Positions 1-12,383 of a stretch of DNA of 64,000 bases are shown one piece after another. Each line of letters starts with the position of its first letter. The stretch's first letter is position 1. Made by a program: the position numbers and the translations under genes. This DNA is from Bemisia tabaci (taxonomy: Eukaryota; Arthropoda; Insecta; Hemiptera; Aleyrodidae). The notes below the pieces were generated by a model. It ran no database searches. It was not told the origin of the DNA and worked only from the letters and a program-made list of their open reading frames with translations. The stretch spans positions 86,874,411 to 86,938,410 of the forward strand of contig NC_092793.1 in NCBI RefSeq assembly GCF_918797505.1, given 5' to 3'.

Positions 1-249
1 ATGTGATGTATAGAGGCGATAACCCGAGTCTTCAATAATCGACTCTCCGCGCATCCTGACCCCGGAGGTGGGCACGCGGCGACAGGAGGTTGTCTCTGTA
101 AAATTAAGTTTACTTGCGAATCCTTTAACCGATTTTCAAAAACTTGAGCTTGTTTTAAAGCTTAGAGTATGCCTGATATGTGCTTTTTTACGGATTTGAT
201 TTATCTTGTTTCGCTCGGAAGATACAAGGTGGGGAACCTTACTTTTTGG
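1..249. other. Unassigned sequence, no gene seen
   Basis: No coding sequence, RNA gene or repeat was recognised. If the kinase gene starts upstream, as expected, this is intron of the Rok homolog. Confidence 0.4.
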
Positions 250-1632
250 ATGGGTACTTAACACCCTTTATCCCTGCGACCCTTTACGTGTAAGTCATAG
301 TAAACAAGCGGTTATTTCAATGTATTATTTTATTAATCCCATTACACAAATGACTGGTTATGGATGTAGACAAAATCAAAAATATTTTCAAAATGTGGAC
401 ATGTTTGATAAGTAAGTGAGTTAGTCCAATCGTGGGCGTTTGGCAGCTCGGTGCAACGAAGTTCCAACTTTTGGTGGCGGACAGGTGGATGGGCCTGGTT
501 CTCATCCATAGATATCATGGCCGGCGTTGATCTCCGACTCTAACACAGTATCCAGAATATGAAGCTAGAAGTCAGACAAAAAAAAACGAAAAGAAAAGAA
601 AAGAGGGAAAAAAGGAACCTAAATTGATGGAAGATTAAAATTTTTGCATCACTTATCCCAAATAGAAAAAGCATTCTGGTTTACTGTATCTAGCAGTCTG
701 GTGTTCATATATGGTGTGTATTTCTGATAATCCTAACCGAAATTTTTGGTAATGATTATCAGTAATACATGTCACTAACGAACACCTGATTGTTTAATAA
801 AGCTTGTCATGGTATTTTTTCCATGCAAGAAGTTTTTAATAACAAGCGAGCAGTGTAAAAGAAACAACAAACCTTCAGGTTCATTGTTTATTTCTGAATG
901 TAGGCTTTCTGGAAGGTCTTGAACTTCAGTCATGACAGCTTAGAAATCTTCCTCTGTACTTGGCTCGTCGAAAAAGTCATAAGCTTCAACATCATCCTCG
1001 TCCTCAGAGTCCGCTAAAGCAATTTCAGGCATGTTTTCGCATGTATCACTGCAGTTGATGCACAATGCTGAGCATTTAAGCCCACATTTCCTGCAACCGC
1101 ACGCGCCTCGACAACTCGTTTTGCACTTGCAGGATTATCAGAAATACACACCATTTATGAACACCAGACTGCTTGATACAGTAAACCAGAATGCTTTTTC
1201 TATTTGGGATGAGTGATGCGAAAATTTTAATCTTCCTTCAATTTAGGTTCCTTTCTTCCCCCTTTTCTTTTCTTTTCTTTCCTTTTCTTTTCTTTTTTTT
1301 CGTCTGACTTCTAGCTTCATATTCTGGATACTGTGATAGAATCGGAGATCAACGCCAGCCGTGATGTCTATTGAGGAGAATCAGGCCCATCCACCTGTCC
1401 GTCACCAAAAGTTAGAACTTCGTTGCGCCGAGCTGCCAAACGCCCACGATTGGACTAACTCACCTACTTATCAAAGATGTCCACATTTTGAAAATATTTT
1501 TGATATTGTCTAAATCCGTAATCAGTCATTTATGTAATGGGATGAATAAAATAATACATTGAAATAACCGCTTGTTTAATATGACTTACATGTAAAACGT
1601 TGCAGGGATGCAGGGTGTTACGTATCTAATGG
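250..1632. mobile_element. Foldback element with ~490-bp inverted arms
   Basis: The left arm (about 252-735) reappears as reverse complement at about 1134-1630. It includes a long purine run (AAAAGAAAAG type) on the left and its pyrimidine counterpart on the right. The ~400-bp loop carries a Cys-rich reading-frame remnant on the minus strand. The arms differ by scattered substitutions and small indels, so this is an old copy. No target-site duplication was assigned. Superfamily unknown. Confidence 0.75.
940..1131 (-). pseudogene. Cys-rich (CXC-like) C-terminal fragment of a transposon-borne protein
   Basis: A minus-strand frame of about 63 codons ends in TAA at 942-940. It begins with closely spaced cysteines, including CGCRKCGLKCSALCINC, and continues into an acidic tail (DSEDEDD...). 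Repeated C-x-C and C-x2-C spacing of this sort is seen in tesmin/TSO1-like CXC modules and in Cys-rich proteins of arthropod transposons. It lies wholly in the loop of the foldback, so it is probably the last piece of that element's own gene. There is no start codon and the upstream sequence is lost in the arm, so it is a remnant. Its function cannot be named. Confidence 0.5.
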
Positions 1633-3432
<1,800 letters not shown>

Positions 3433-3524
3433 AACGCAGAGACTTGGTCGTAATGGGGTGAAAGAAATTAAGAATCATCCATTTTTTAAAAATGATGCAT
3501 GGACTTTTGAGAATCTCCGGGAAT
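3433..3524 (+). CDS. Rok: Rok exon: end of kinase domain
   Basis: A 92-nt exon that completes the split Arg codon and encodes [16 protein letters not shown] and the segment after it. This is the last helix of the AGC kinase catalytic domain, with the conserved RLG...G...I..HPFF signature. It starts in phase 2 and ends in phase 1 (GAA T|GTAAGC). It joins the exons on both sides without a frame break and matches ROCK over its whole length. Confidence 0.95.
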
Positions 3525-3757
3525 GTAAGCATCTTTCTCTGTTTTTCTCATTGAAATTGTGCAAAGACGACATAAGTTTGTCCCTATATTCTTCACTTCA
3601 AAGCGCTTTCAACAAAGTATTGAATGCATCTTAAAAAAATGCAGGTTCTAATTATTTGAAATTGCCATGGCCAGTTCTACACTCTATCCTAAAGCTATAT
3701 TTGGTGTTTTTTACATCATATTAAGCCACTCTAGCTCTGAAACCCATCAGAATGTAG

Positions 3758-4910
<1,153 letters not shown>

Positions 4911-4981
4911 AACAATGACACAAAAACTGGGATCAAAGCTGTATTTTTTACAGCTTTTATCCCAATTTTTGTGTCATTGTT
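4911..4981. repeat. 71-bp near-perfect hairpin
   Basis: A 33-nt arm (4911-4943, starting AACAATGACACAAAAACTGG) pairs with 4949-4981 across a 5-nt T loop, with two mismatches. It could be a minimal MITE, the centre of a degraded foldback or a precursor-like hairpin. It sits 80 bp before a dispersed repeat that also occurs at 35.9 kb, but that second copy lacks the hairpin. Confidence 0.8.
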
Positions 4982-5062
4982 TATATCATGTCGGGCTGCA
5001 AATCATTTTGCTTTTGCGGCAGGTTAAGTTGGGTTCACTGCCGAGTTTGATCTGCTGATGAG

Positions 5063-5274
5063 GTCTAAAAAGGCCCAAACCTGTATAGACTCCAACTTAA
5101 TTTTCCAATGCAAACTGCCTGAGCTGAACACTCTCCTCCCTCAGTTTCCAACTGGTACGCATTAGAGTTCAAAAAATTTAATTTTGACTCGAATTTTGAT
5201 TTTTGGAACTTCTTGGCTTTGTTTTCCCGGCGAAATGGTGTGGACCCAGCACCATTTCTCCATCTTGTTATATA
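5063..5274 (+). repeat. Dispersed repeat R, copy 1
   Basis: From about 5105 onward it matches 35912-36081 in the same orientation at high identity, including TGCAAACTGCCTGAGCTGAA. It ends with a small hairpin, AAATGGTG...CACCATTT, then CTCCATCTTGTTATATA. The next base begins a foldback element with TA target duplication, so the foldback inserted at the 3' edge of this repeat. Its class is unknown. Confidence 0.75.
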
Positions 5275-6495
5275 CAGGGTGATCCAGACCACCCGTCCAC
5301 TATCTTTTTCTCGAAAACGGCGGAGAATTGAGCTTCGGGACGAAAACTTTCCCAGGGTAAATCGACCCCAAAGAATCGAATGAAAATATTTTCAGCCCCC
5401 CAAAATGGCCCCTTGGGAGGGTTTTGGGGGGGAGCCCCCCCGTTTTTCGCAATTTTCAAATGAGAAGGGTATGTTTTGACTTTGGATTCGGAATCTACGG
5501 CAAAAAATAAGAACATTTTGTTCTTTGCACTTCTTCCCTAAACCCCCATTTTTTGGAGTTATGGGGCATTTTTGGGGCAATTTTCAATGCTGTAAGCAGG
5601 CAAATCATCCAAATTTCAAAATCTAAAAATCTCCTGAAAGGAGAGGTCAATGCCTTTTTATTGATGTGCCACATGACCCCTGTTGCTCCAGAATTTTGGG
5701 GGCCACGACCCCCCAAAAATTTTGGGGCTTTGGAGGGCCATGAGTTGGAAATGGCGAAAGGCAAGGGTATGTTTTGACTTCAGATTTGGATTCTACGCGA
5801 AAAGTTACGTAGAATTGATATGGCGGTATTGATATTGACATGGCCTGTTTGCTCCAAATTACTGAAGAACCCCATTTCCCCATAAGGAGCCGTGTATTTT
5901 TGGACAAAGTAAGGGGTAAAAAAAAATTGAGCGAACAGGCCATGCGCCATATCAATTCTACGTAACTTTTCGCGTAGAATCCAAATCTGAAGTCAAAACA
6001 TACCCTTGCCTTTCGCCATTTCCAACTCATGGCCCTCCAAAGCCCCAAAATTTTTGGGGGGTCGTGGCCCCCAAAATTTTGGAGCAAGAGGGGTCATGTG
6101 GCACATCAATAAAAAGGTATTGACCTCTCCTTTCAGGAGATTTTTAGATTTTGAAATTTGGATGATTTGCCTGCTTACAGCATTGAAAATTGCCCCAAAA
6201 ATGCCCCATAACTCCAAAAAATGGGGGTTTAGGGAAGAAGTGCAAAGAACAAAATGTTCTTATTTTTTACCGTAGATTCCGAATCCAAAGTCAAAACATA
6301 CCCTTCCCATTTGAAGATTGCGAGAATCGGGGGGGCTCTTCCCCAAAACTCCCCCAAGGGGCCATTTTGGGGGGCTGAAAATATTTTCATTCGATTCTTT
6401 GGGGTCGATTTACCCTGGGAAAGTTTTGGTCCCGAAGCTCAATTCTCCGCCGTTTTCGAGAAAAAGATAGTGGACGGGTGGTCTGGATCACCCTA
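5275..6495. mobile_element. Giant foldback, CAGGG-ended, TA target site
   Basis: About 1.22 kb that is an almost complete palindrome centred near 5885. The left end CAGGGTGATCCAGACCACCC returns as its complement at the right end, where CACCCTA has one changed base. It is flanked by TA on both sides (5273-5274 and 6496-6497), as in IS630/Tc1/mariner-type insertion. The arms hold G- or C-rich blocks but no protein recognised. The same terminal pattern occurs in the foldbacks at 40684, 48039 and 52314. Confidence 0.85.
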
Positions 6496-6513
6496 TATGT
6501 ATATAATAATAAG

Positions 6514-6604
6514 AGTTGGCAAAATAAATACCTAAATTTAAACGTGTAACGGCTGTACATCTCATTTAAATCCATGTGTGTGTGTGTATATATATATACA
6601 CACA

Positions 6605-6640
<36 letters not shown>

Positions 6641-6717
6641 AAACTCTTCTTCAGTTATTCACCAACAAAGTCTGTGTTCTTTTTGATCCTATTTCCTTTT
6701 GAATGTACAGAAAGCAT
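6514..6717 (+). repeat. Probable copia 5' LTR remnant
   Basis: The sequence directly before the primer-binding site contains an AATAAA signal near 6638 and ends at GCATTA. Position is the main evidence, because no 3' LTR survives for comparison. The left edge is uncertain. It contains a CA/TA microsatellite. Confidence 0.4.
6588..6637. repeat. (GT)n-(TA)n-(CA)n microsatellite
   Basis: TG repeats, then TA repeats, then CA repeats form a self-complementary microsatellite inside the putative copia LTR. Confidence 0.85.
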
Positions 6718-6733
6718 TAGGTTTTGGGCCCAG
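6718..6733 (+). other. Copia primer-binding site (internal initiator tRNA-Met type)
   Basis: AGGTTTTGGGCCCAGC closely resembles the copia-family site complementary to the anticodon side of initiator tRNA-Met (GGTTATGGGCCCAG in known insect elements), with one changed base. It fixes the left end of the internal region of the element. Confidence 0.6.
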
Positions 6734-6842
6734 CTACGCTACGTTAGACCATTCGCATCCGCGCAGCAGTCGGGAGACAAGTAGCCAACTTGGAAACGCG
6801 CATCTGAGGAGACAGGCCAGCACACCTGGACAAGTCTAGACG

Positions 6843-7094
6843 ATGGACTGGTTCTCGGATTCATCAGAAGAAGTCAGGGTGGAAAACTTCAAGGAACAGA
6901 GGAACCAAAATACTGCAGAAGCGTCAAGCGTCGCGTCCGTAGATGTCTACGACTTAATGCTATATGGTCTAATAGTAGCGTTGGTTTTGGCATACATAAT
7001 TCTGAGCTGGTTTAAGTTCAATCGTAGGGAACAGAAAAGATTACAGGCTGAGCTAGAAATTGTGAAAGTGGCAAAGAGGATACCCTCTTTCTAA
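6843..7094 (+). CDS. Intact 83-aa single-pass membrane ORF in the copia leader
   Basis: An uninterrupted ATG-to-TAA frame of 83 codons lies between the primer-binding site and gag. The first ~48 residues are polar and acidic (MDWFSDSSEEVRVENFKEQ...). A hydrophobic helix, YGLIVALVLAYIILSWF, follows at about residues 50-66. The C-terminus is basic and helical (NRREQKRLQAELEIVKVAKR). This layout suggests a type III or tail-type membrane protein with a positive cytosolic side. I do not recognise it. It is odd because the element's gag and pol are riddled with stops while this frame is clean. It could be chance, a leader ORF of the element or a captured gene. Confidence 0.45.
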   Translation: MDWFSDSSEEVRVENFKEQRNQNTAEASSVASVDVYDLMLYGLIVALVLAYIILSWFKFNRREQKRLQAELEIVKVAKRIPSF

Positions 7095-7206
7095 CTGCGG
7101 CAAAGTCTACTCTGGTCTACTTTGGTCTGCTCTGGTCTACTTTGGTCTGCTCTGGTCAACCTAGTCTAATCGGATCTACTCTGGACAACCTGCTCAACTC
7201 TGAAAG
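7095..7206 (+). repeat. Short CTGGTCTACTTT-type tandem repeat
   Basis: About five imperfect 11-bp units (TCTGGTCTACT / TTGGTCTGCT) lie just after the 83-codon ORF and before gag. It is probably slippage-derived leader sequence of the copia element. Confidence 0.7.
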
Positions 7207-7974
7207 ATGAGTAGTGCCAAGCAAATTTGAAGCGACCTGACAACAATTGAGAAGCTTTGAGGTTCTACAAACTTCCAGGTATGGAAGTTTTAAGTTGAAG
7301 TGGTGCGTTCAACGTGGGAACGGGCATCTCAGAGAGGACAACAACCACAGCAGCGGAGTCGCAATCAGCATTAGAAGACTGGCTCAACAAAGATGCGCTG
7401 GTGCAAAGGATCTTCATCACGACAGTGGAGAAATCTGTACTACTTCATCTCATGGACTTTACAACGGTGCAGGAATTGTGGAAGAAGTTGAAAGACACGT
7501 TTCAACAGAACGCGGAGCAGCTGAAGTGCAACCTGTGGCAAAATTTCTACGGGTTCCCATGGGAGAAAGGAGGCAGTGTTGGGGATCAACTGTGCAAAAT
7601 CTAGAATCTTGCGTATGAGCTGAAATACTTAGGCTGCGGGATCAAGGACAAGATGATTACTGCAAAGGTATTGGCAGCACTTTGCAACGTCGTGGGAGTC
7701 AACGGCGGTCGCGGATAAGACACTGACGAACCTGACGGTAAAGTTACTGATGGAGGATCAACGAGCTGGTGGGGTCGAGCAGACGAGGGATAAGAAGGTG
7801 GTCCCGGCAACTGCGTTCTCAGCCAGCAAAGAAAGCTGTTGTAGGTGTGGTTCCAACCAACATCTGAAAAGGGACCATACAGAGAAGCATCAAGACAACC
7901 CTGGTCAAGGACAGGATCAACAGGGCAGTTCCGGTCAGAGGTATGAGCAATGTGGCTACCAAGGACGCGATTAA
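7207..7974 (+). pseudogene. Copia gag, degraded
   Basis: It starts MSSAKQ at 7207. The N-terminal IEKL...GSTNFQVWKF pattern is typical of copia Gag but is broken by three early stops. A further frame gives LEDWLNKDALVQRIFITTVE and FTTVQELWKKLKDTF (UBN2-like Gag). A separate frame near 7830 carries a zinc-knuckle relic, CCRCGSNQHLKRDH, where the last Cys of CCHC is His. At least two frameshifts are needed to follow the protein. It is non-functional. Confidence 0.8.
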
Positions 7975-8100
7975 GTGAAACTTCGGAAATTGAAAGGAAG
8001 AAAGCAGAAAGCAGACAACTATATAGCTGGCAACAGCAGCCGTAACGCAGTATGTTTTCTTGCTGACAGTAAAGTGAATTGAAATAATGATTCTAATCAT

Positions 8101-8499
8101 ATGGTTTTCTGTGTCGATTCAGGGTGTATAGACCATTTAATCACCAAGAAAAGGTTTTTCCGTGAACTACTTCTTTTCAAAGATCCGGTTAAAATTGCTG
8201 TCACAAAAAATGATAATTTTATAGAAGCATTCGGAGTGGTAAATATATACATCATTAGCAATATTTCTGGTAAAAGAATCGAGTGCAATATTCAAAACTT
8301 ATATGTTCCTAATTTGCAAAAGAATCTGTTGACAGTCAGAAAATTGGACAAAGCTAACATAAGTACGATTTTCAAGGATAGCATGGTAAAGCTTTATCGA
8401 GATGCAGAACTGATTTGAGAAGGACACCAAGACAATCTTTACCAGGTTCTTTTTGAAATCACACTAGGTCAAATTGTCAACGTAGAGACAGAAGATGAG
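8101..8499 (+). pseudogene. Copia protease region
   Basis: The frame at 8101-8418 begins FCVDSGCIDHLITKKRFF. The DSG is the aspartic protease active site with the copia-type following His. The next segment, LYVPNLQKNLLTVRKL, is also diagnostic of copia polyproteins. A TGA at about 8416 precedes the linker, and the frame is then cut by the foldback at 8500. Confidence 0.85.
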
Positions 8500-9836
8500 A
8501 AAGAGCTTGATGCAAAAACGGCCTTTTTCGCAACCCCCCCCCCCCCCGGAATTTCTTCAAACTTGGCCCATCGATTACTCATACTTTAGCGCTTCTTTTC
8601 CCAAATGTTCCGACCCCCAAAAATTTTTGGGGGTGTTTGGGAGGGGGAGGGGGGTGGAAGACAAAACCTGTGAACCTCAATATCTCTCGATGAAAGAAAG
8701 ATATCGAGGTTCGGTTAGGACGAAGAATCGTCTGAAATTGTATACTTTAAAACTCTAAAGGTCAAAATCCCGAAATGACATGTTCAAGTCAACATATGTG
8801 CTTTTTTTCAGTTTATGAGTTGAGAAAATGTCTTTTAAATAAAGAAATTGCAAAGTACCCAATTTTTCATTTAAACCAAAACCAGTTTTTTAAATTGTTC
8901 GTCTTGTGGTCCACCAAGCCGGGGAACCGAAGGATTCGAGAGTTATGGACCATTGAAGTCTCCGCTCAACGCGCACCGATCGATTTTTGTACGCCAAAAT
9001 ATGGTTCCAGAGCCGGATTTTGGTGTTAAGTAAATCAGATTAATTGTTCAAACCGTGCAAAATATATTTTTAAGAATTCTTGAGGATCGCTGTGTTCAAA
9101 AACTACAGATACTTCCAAAAATTCACTTTTTTTCCTTAGTGCTATTTGAGAGGCCCACCAAGCGGCCGGTCGGTCGGCACTCGGTGGGCCTCTCAAGTAT
9201 CGCTACAGAAAAAAAGTGAACTTTTGGAAGTATCTGTCATTTTTGAACTCAGCGATCCTCACGAATCCACGGTTTGAACATTGAATTTGATATTTTAACA
9301 ACCAAATCCGGCTTCGGGACCTTATTTTGGCGCACGAAAATCGGTCGGCGCGCGTAGAGCGGAAACTTCAATTGTCCATAACTATTGAACCCTTCGGTTC
9401 TCCGGCTTTATGGACCACTCATTGGAAACAAAATAAGAACAATTTTAAATACTGGTTTTGGTTCAAATGAAAAATTGAATTCTTTGCAATTTCTTGGTTT
9501 TAAAGAAATTTTCTCCACTCGAAAAACTGAAAGAAAGCACATATGTTAACTTGAAAATATGATCTTGGGATTTCGACCTTTAAAATCTTCAAGTTAGCAA
9601 TTTTAGACGATTTTTTGTCTAAACCGGACCTTGATATCTTTCTTCGTTCCAGAGATATTGAGGTTCACAGATTTTGACTTCCACCCCCCTTCCCCCTCAC
9701 AAGCGCCCCCAAAACTTCTGGGGGGTCTGAAAATTTGGGAAAAGAAGCGCTCAAGTATGAGTAAGCAGTAGACAAAGTTTGAAGAAATTCCAGGGGGGGG
9801 GGAGGCGAAAAAAGCCGTTTTTGCACCAAGCTCTTT
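8500..9836. mobile_element. Giant foldback inserted in copia pol
   Basis: About 1.34 kb, palindromic over almost its whole length and centred near 9165 (GAGGCCCACC... / ...GGTGGGCCTC). The ends are AAAGAGCTTG and CAAGCTCTTT. GAG flanks both sides (8497-8499 and 9837-9839), consistent with a 3-bp target duplication. The copia reading frame resumes directly after it. A one-armed partial copy lies at 56905-57125. No protein was found. Confidence 0.88.
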
Positions 9837-10380
9837 GAGATTTGGCGTAAACGCTATGGACATATCTGAACCTCCTACCTTGAGAAGCTGATTAATAACA
9901 AATTGGTTGTTGGTATTGATTCTGTAAAAGTAAACAAAACCTTATTTTGCGAAGGTTGCGTGAATGGAAAGCAGACAAGATTAAATCTCAAAACACGGAT
10001 TCCGAACATGCGCCAAATTGAAATAATTCACTCCGATGTGTGTGGGAAAATATCTATGCTGATGTACAATGGTCAGCAATATTTTGTTTCATTCATCAAC
10101 GGGTATTCTAATTTCGTGACTATTCTTTTTATGAAGAAGAAAAGCGAGGTGTGCGAGTGTTTTTAGGAGTACAATAACTTGGTTCAATTCAATTATGTTA
10201 CAAAAATATCTACATTAAGAATCAATAAAAGTGGAGAATACACGTCTAATCAGTTTCCGAATTATTATAAAGCAAACAGTATTTTTGTTGACTTTACAGT
10301 TAGATACACGCCAAAACAGAACGGAAGAAATTTGACTCAAAATCTGATAAATGTATAATCTTATGCCAACACTGGTTATA
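9837..10380 (+). pseudogene. Copia integrase region
   Basis: It continues the protein interrupted at 8500, with FEIWRKRYGH from the GAG-pre-integrase zinc region followed by a stop. The frame at 9903-10166 holds CEGCVNGKQTR and HSDVCGK (first catalytic Asp). Downstream, the second Asp motif reads RINKSGEY, with Asp replaced. The third motif reads YTPKQNGRNLTQ, without the expected Glu. The integrase is therefore catalytically dead. Confidence 0.82.
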
Positions 10381-10729
10381 GACTACTGGACATTCAGAGA
10401 GAAAAAGTTATTGTAGCTAAGGGTGTAAAGTTTAATGAGAATGAATTTTACTTCAAAAACAAGGCAACCATAGAAATATTTCCTGAGTACTCCAAAGATA
10501 ATATTGAAAACGAATCGGAGGAAGACATTTTAGAAGAGAATCCTGATTCAGAGGGGAAAATTAAATTAGTTCAAATTCTATAATAACTGAGGAGGATGAC
10601 GATTCAGAGGGAGAGAATGAACCTGTAGAAATTAGAAGAACGAATAGCCTTTCTTTCCTACCTAAGTATTTGTCAGATTATGAGTTAAATATGGCTTTAA
10701 ATGCAGTATCTTCTGTAAAACAAAATCCA

Positions 10730-11550
10730 ATCAGTGTGAAAGAGCTTCATAATAGAGATGATGCTCAATTTTGGCAAAAAACAATGGAGGATGAGTTCGC
10801 TTCTATTACAAGTGTAAAACGTAGGTCGAGGTAAAAGAGTCATCCAAGGCCAAGATTATTAATACGAAATGGGTATTTTCTCTCAAACATTCACCTGGAG
10901 GTATTACATGTAAGGCACGACTAGTCGCCAGAGGCTTTGTTCAGGTTGATTCATTTGATTAAGAGGCTATTTATTCATCAGTAGTCAAAATGTCGACTAG
11001 AAGAATTCTACTAGTAATTGGTAACCATTTTGGATTCTATTTTAGACAACTAGACGTAAAAACGGCATATATCTAAATGACCGGTTATCAGAAGACGTCT
11101 ATATTTTCCCTCCAGATGGGGTTTTCTGCAAAGAGGGATATGTTCTTAAATTAATCAAAGCTCTTTACGATTTGAGACAATCTGCGAGGTGTTGGAACGA
11201 TGAAATTAACTCATTTTAGCTAAATCTTGGTTTTATGAGATCCGAAAATGATTTAAGTCTTTTTGCCAAAGTTTCAGTGAAGGGCAACATATATACATAT
11301 ACTTATATATGTTGACGAATTTATATTGGCCGCTTATTATAAAGCTTTGATTGAGAAATTTACGAGAAACTTATTTTCAAGGTTTAAGATCAAAGATGTA
11401 GGAAACCTGAGTTATTCTCTCGGTCTAGAAATTGAACAAGATCGACAAAACAGTACTATTCGAATAGGCCAGAGATTGCCTAAAGAGTGGCTTATTGCCA
11501 TCAAGTTGTTGGGTCGTGTATGGTTGGCATCTGTACTTAGAGGAGTTTAA
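10730..11550 (+). pseudogene. Copia reverse transcriptase region, truncated
   Basis: Copia RT motifs can be read across several frames: FWQKTMEDEF, KARLVARGFVQ, LDVKTAY with a break, YIFPPDGVFCKEG, and ALYDLRQSARCWN. The active-site YVDD reads YVDE. SLGLEIEQDR follows. The homology ends near 11550. RNase H is missing. Confidence 0.82.
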
Positions 11551-11708
11551 TGGCATTTTGTGTATGTTTTGTCTTTGAAGGATTGTTAGTTGTTCTTGCT
11601 GTAATATATTTTTCTGTGACGGCAAGATCTGCCGATTATCATGGCTTTGATCAAGATATTGCATTTTCAACATTCTTGCTGTCATTCTTTGCATCATTTT
11701 TTTTCCAG

Positions 11709-11757
11709 ACTTCTAGGCAGTGAAAAAAGTGAAAAGATTCCTTACACTAGTGACATG
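11709..11757 (+). CDS. Rok: Rok exon: linker after kinase tail
   Basis: A 49-nt exon with acceptor TTTTTTTTCCAG and donor ATG|GTGAGT. It completes the split Gln codon from 3978 and encodes LLGSEKSEKIPYTSDM, which matches the position of the Ser-rich linker between the hydrophobic motif and the coiled coil in ROCK. It ends in phase 0. The exon is short, so the support comes from phase match, splice sites and the homologous position. Confidence 0.85.
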
Positions 11758-12078
11758 GTGAGTCATTCTCTCCTTAATTCTTGTTTCTTTTTAACACCTC
11801 CTCAAAATGTCCCCTGCTATCTGATTTCAACATTTAAGGAATATATTATTTTGAGGTATAATAAGCTTATATACCCTCAGAAAGGGGCTCAAAACAAAGT
11901 GCTAATTTATTTGAAGAGTAAGACTTTCCCCATTATCATTGCTTTCTTATATTAGAAAAAAAATATTAGAATAATGTCGTTGTGCAGAAAAATTAGAGAT
12001 ATTTTGACATCTTGACCTCCCAGTTCGAGGCCTGTAGGGGTCCGGGACCCATACGTATGTTTTTGGTATGCATACAGA
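11758..12078 (+). other. Rok intron before the MULE element
   Basis: AT-rich sequence with no gene recognised. This is the start of an intron of 11.7 kb (to the micro-exon) or 13.9 kb. Confidence 0.6.
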
Positions 12079-12350
12079 AGGTCTATAGGAAAAAGGGCTA
12101 CCTTTTTTGGTCTACAGTCAAAATGTCTACGTGAAAATGCCTACTAAAATTATGTCTACAGTCAAATATGTCTACGCTATAAAAATGTCTACGGTTTGTT
12201 TGCCCACTTAGAAAATTTCAAAATACATATTTATGTTGACCACTAAAAATATATATGTCTACGCTATAAAAATGTCTACGGTTTGTTTGCCCTCTTAGAA
12301 AATTTCAAAATGTTTATGTTGACCACTAAAAATGTATAAATATTTATAGG
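12079..12350. repeat. Left MULE TIR with internal tandem duplication
   Basis: It contains repeated ATGTCTAC words. A unit of about 90 bp (AATGTCTACGGTTTGTTTGC ... GTTGACCACTAAAAATAT) is present twice in tandem at about 12176-12258 and 12258-12342. The right TIR has one copy. Confidence 0.8.
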
Positions 12351-12383
12351 ATCAATTATTCGCGAAATGTGACTCACAATTTT

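Larger units (their letters stand above)
6514..11550 (+). mobile_element. Decayed Ty1/copia retrotransposon, 3' truncated
   Basis: A copia-type element on the host gene's coding strand. The order is a probable 5' LTR remnant, primer-binding site (6718), a small ORF (6843), gag (7207-7974), protease (8101), integrase (9837-10380) and reverse transcriptase (10730-11550). Many stops and frameshifts interrupt gag and pol. Catalytic residues are altered in integrase and RT. RNase H and the 3' LTR are absent, and the homology stops about 160 bp before the next Rok exon. A complete foldback sits between protease and integrase. Confidence 0.85.

Noticed and set aside
5647..6275. Pairs of mirror-image ORFs on both strands (62-146 codons)
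   Set aside because: They arise because the foldback is palindromic, so the same frame appears on each strand. No protein family.
8495..9863. ORFs of 84-93 codons in the copia-resident foldback
   Set aside because: Same explanation: palindrome, with homopolymer-coded residues (PPPPPP).
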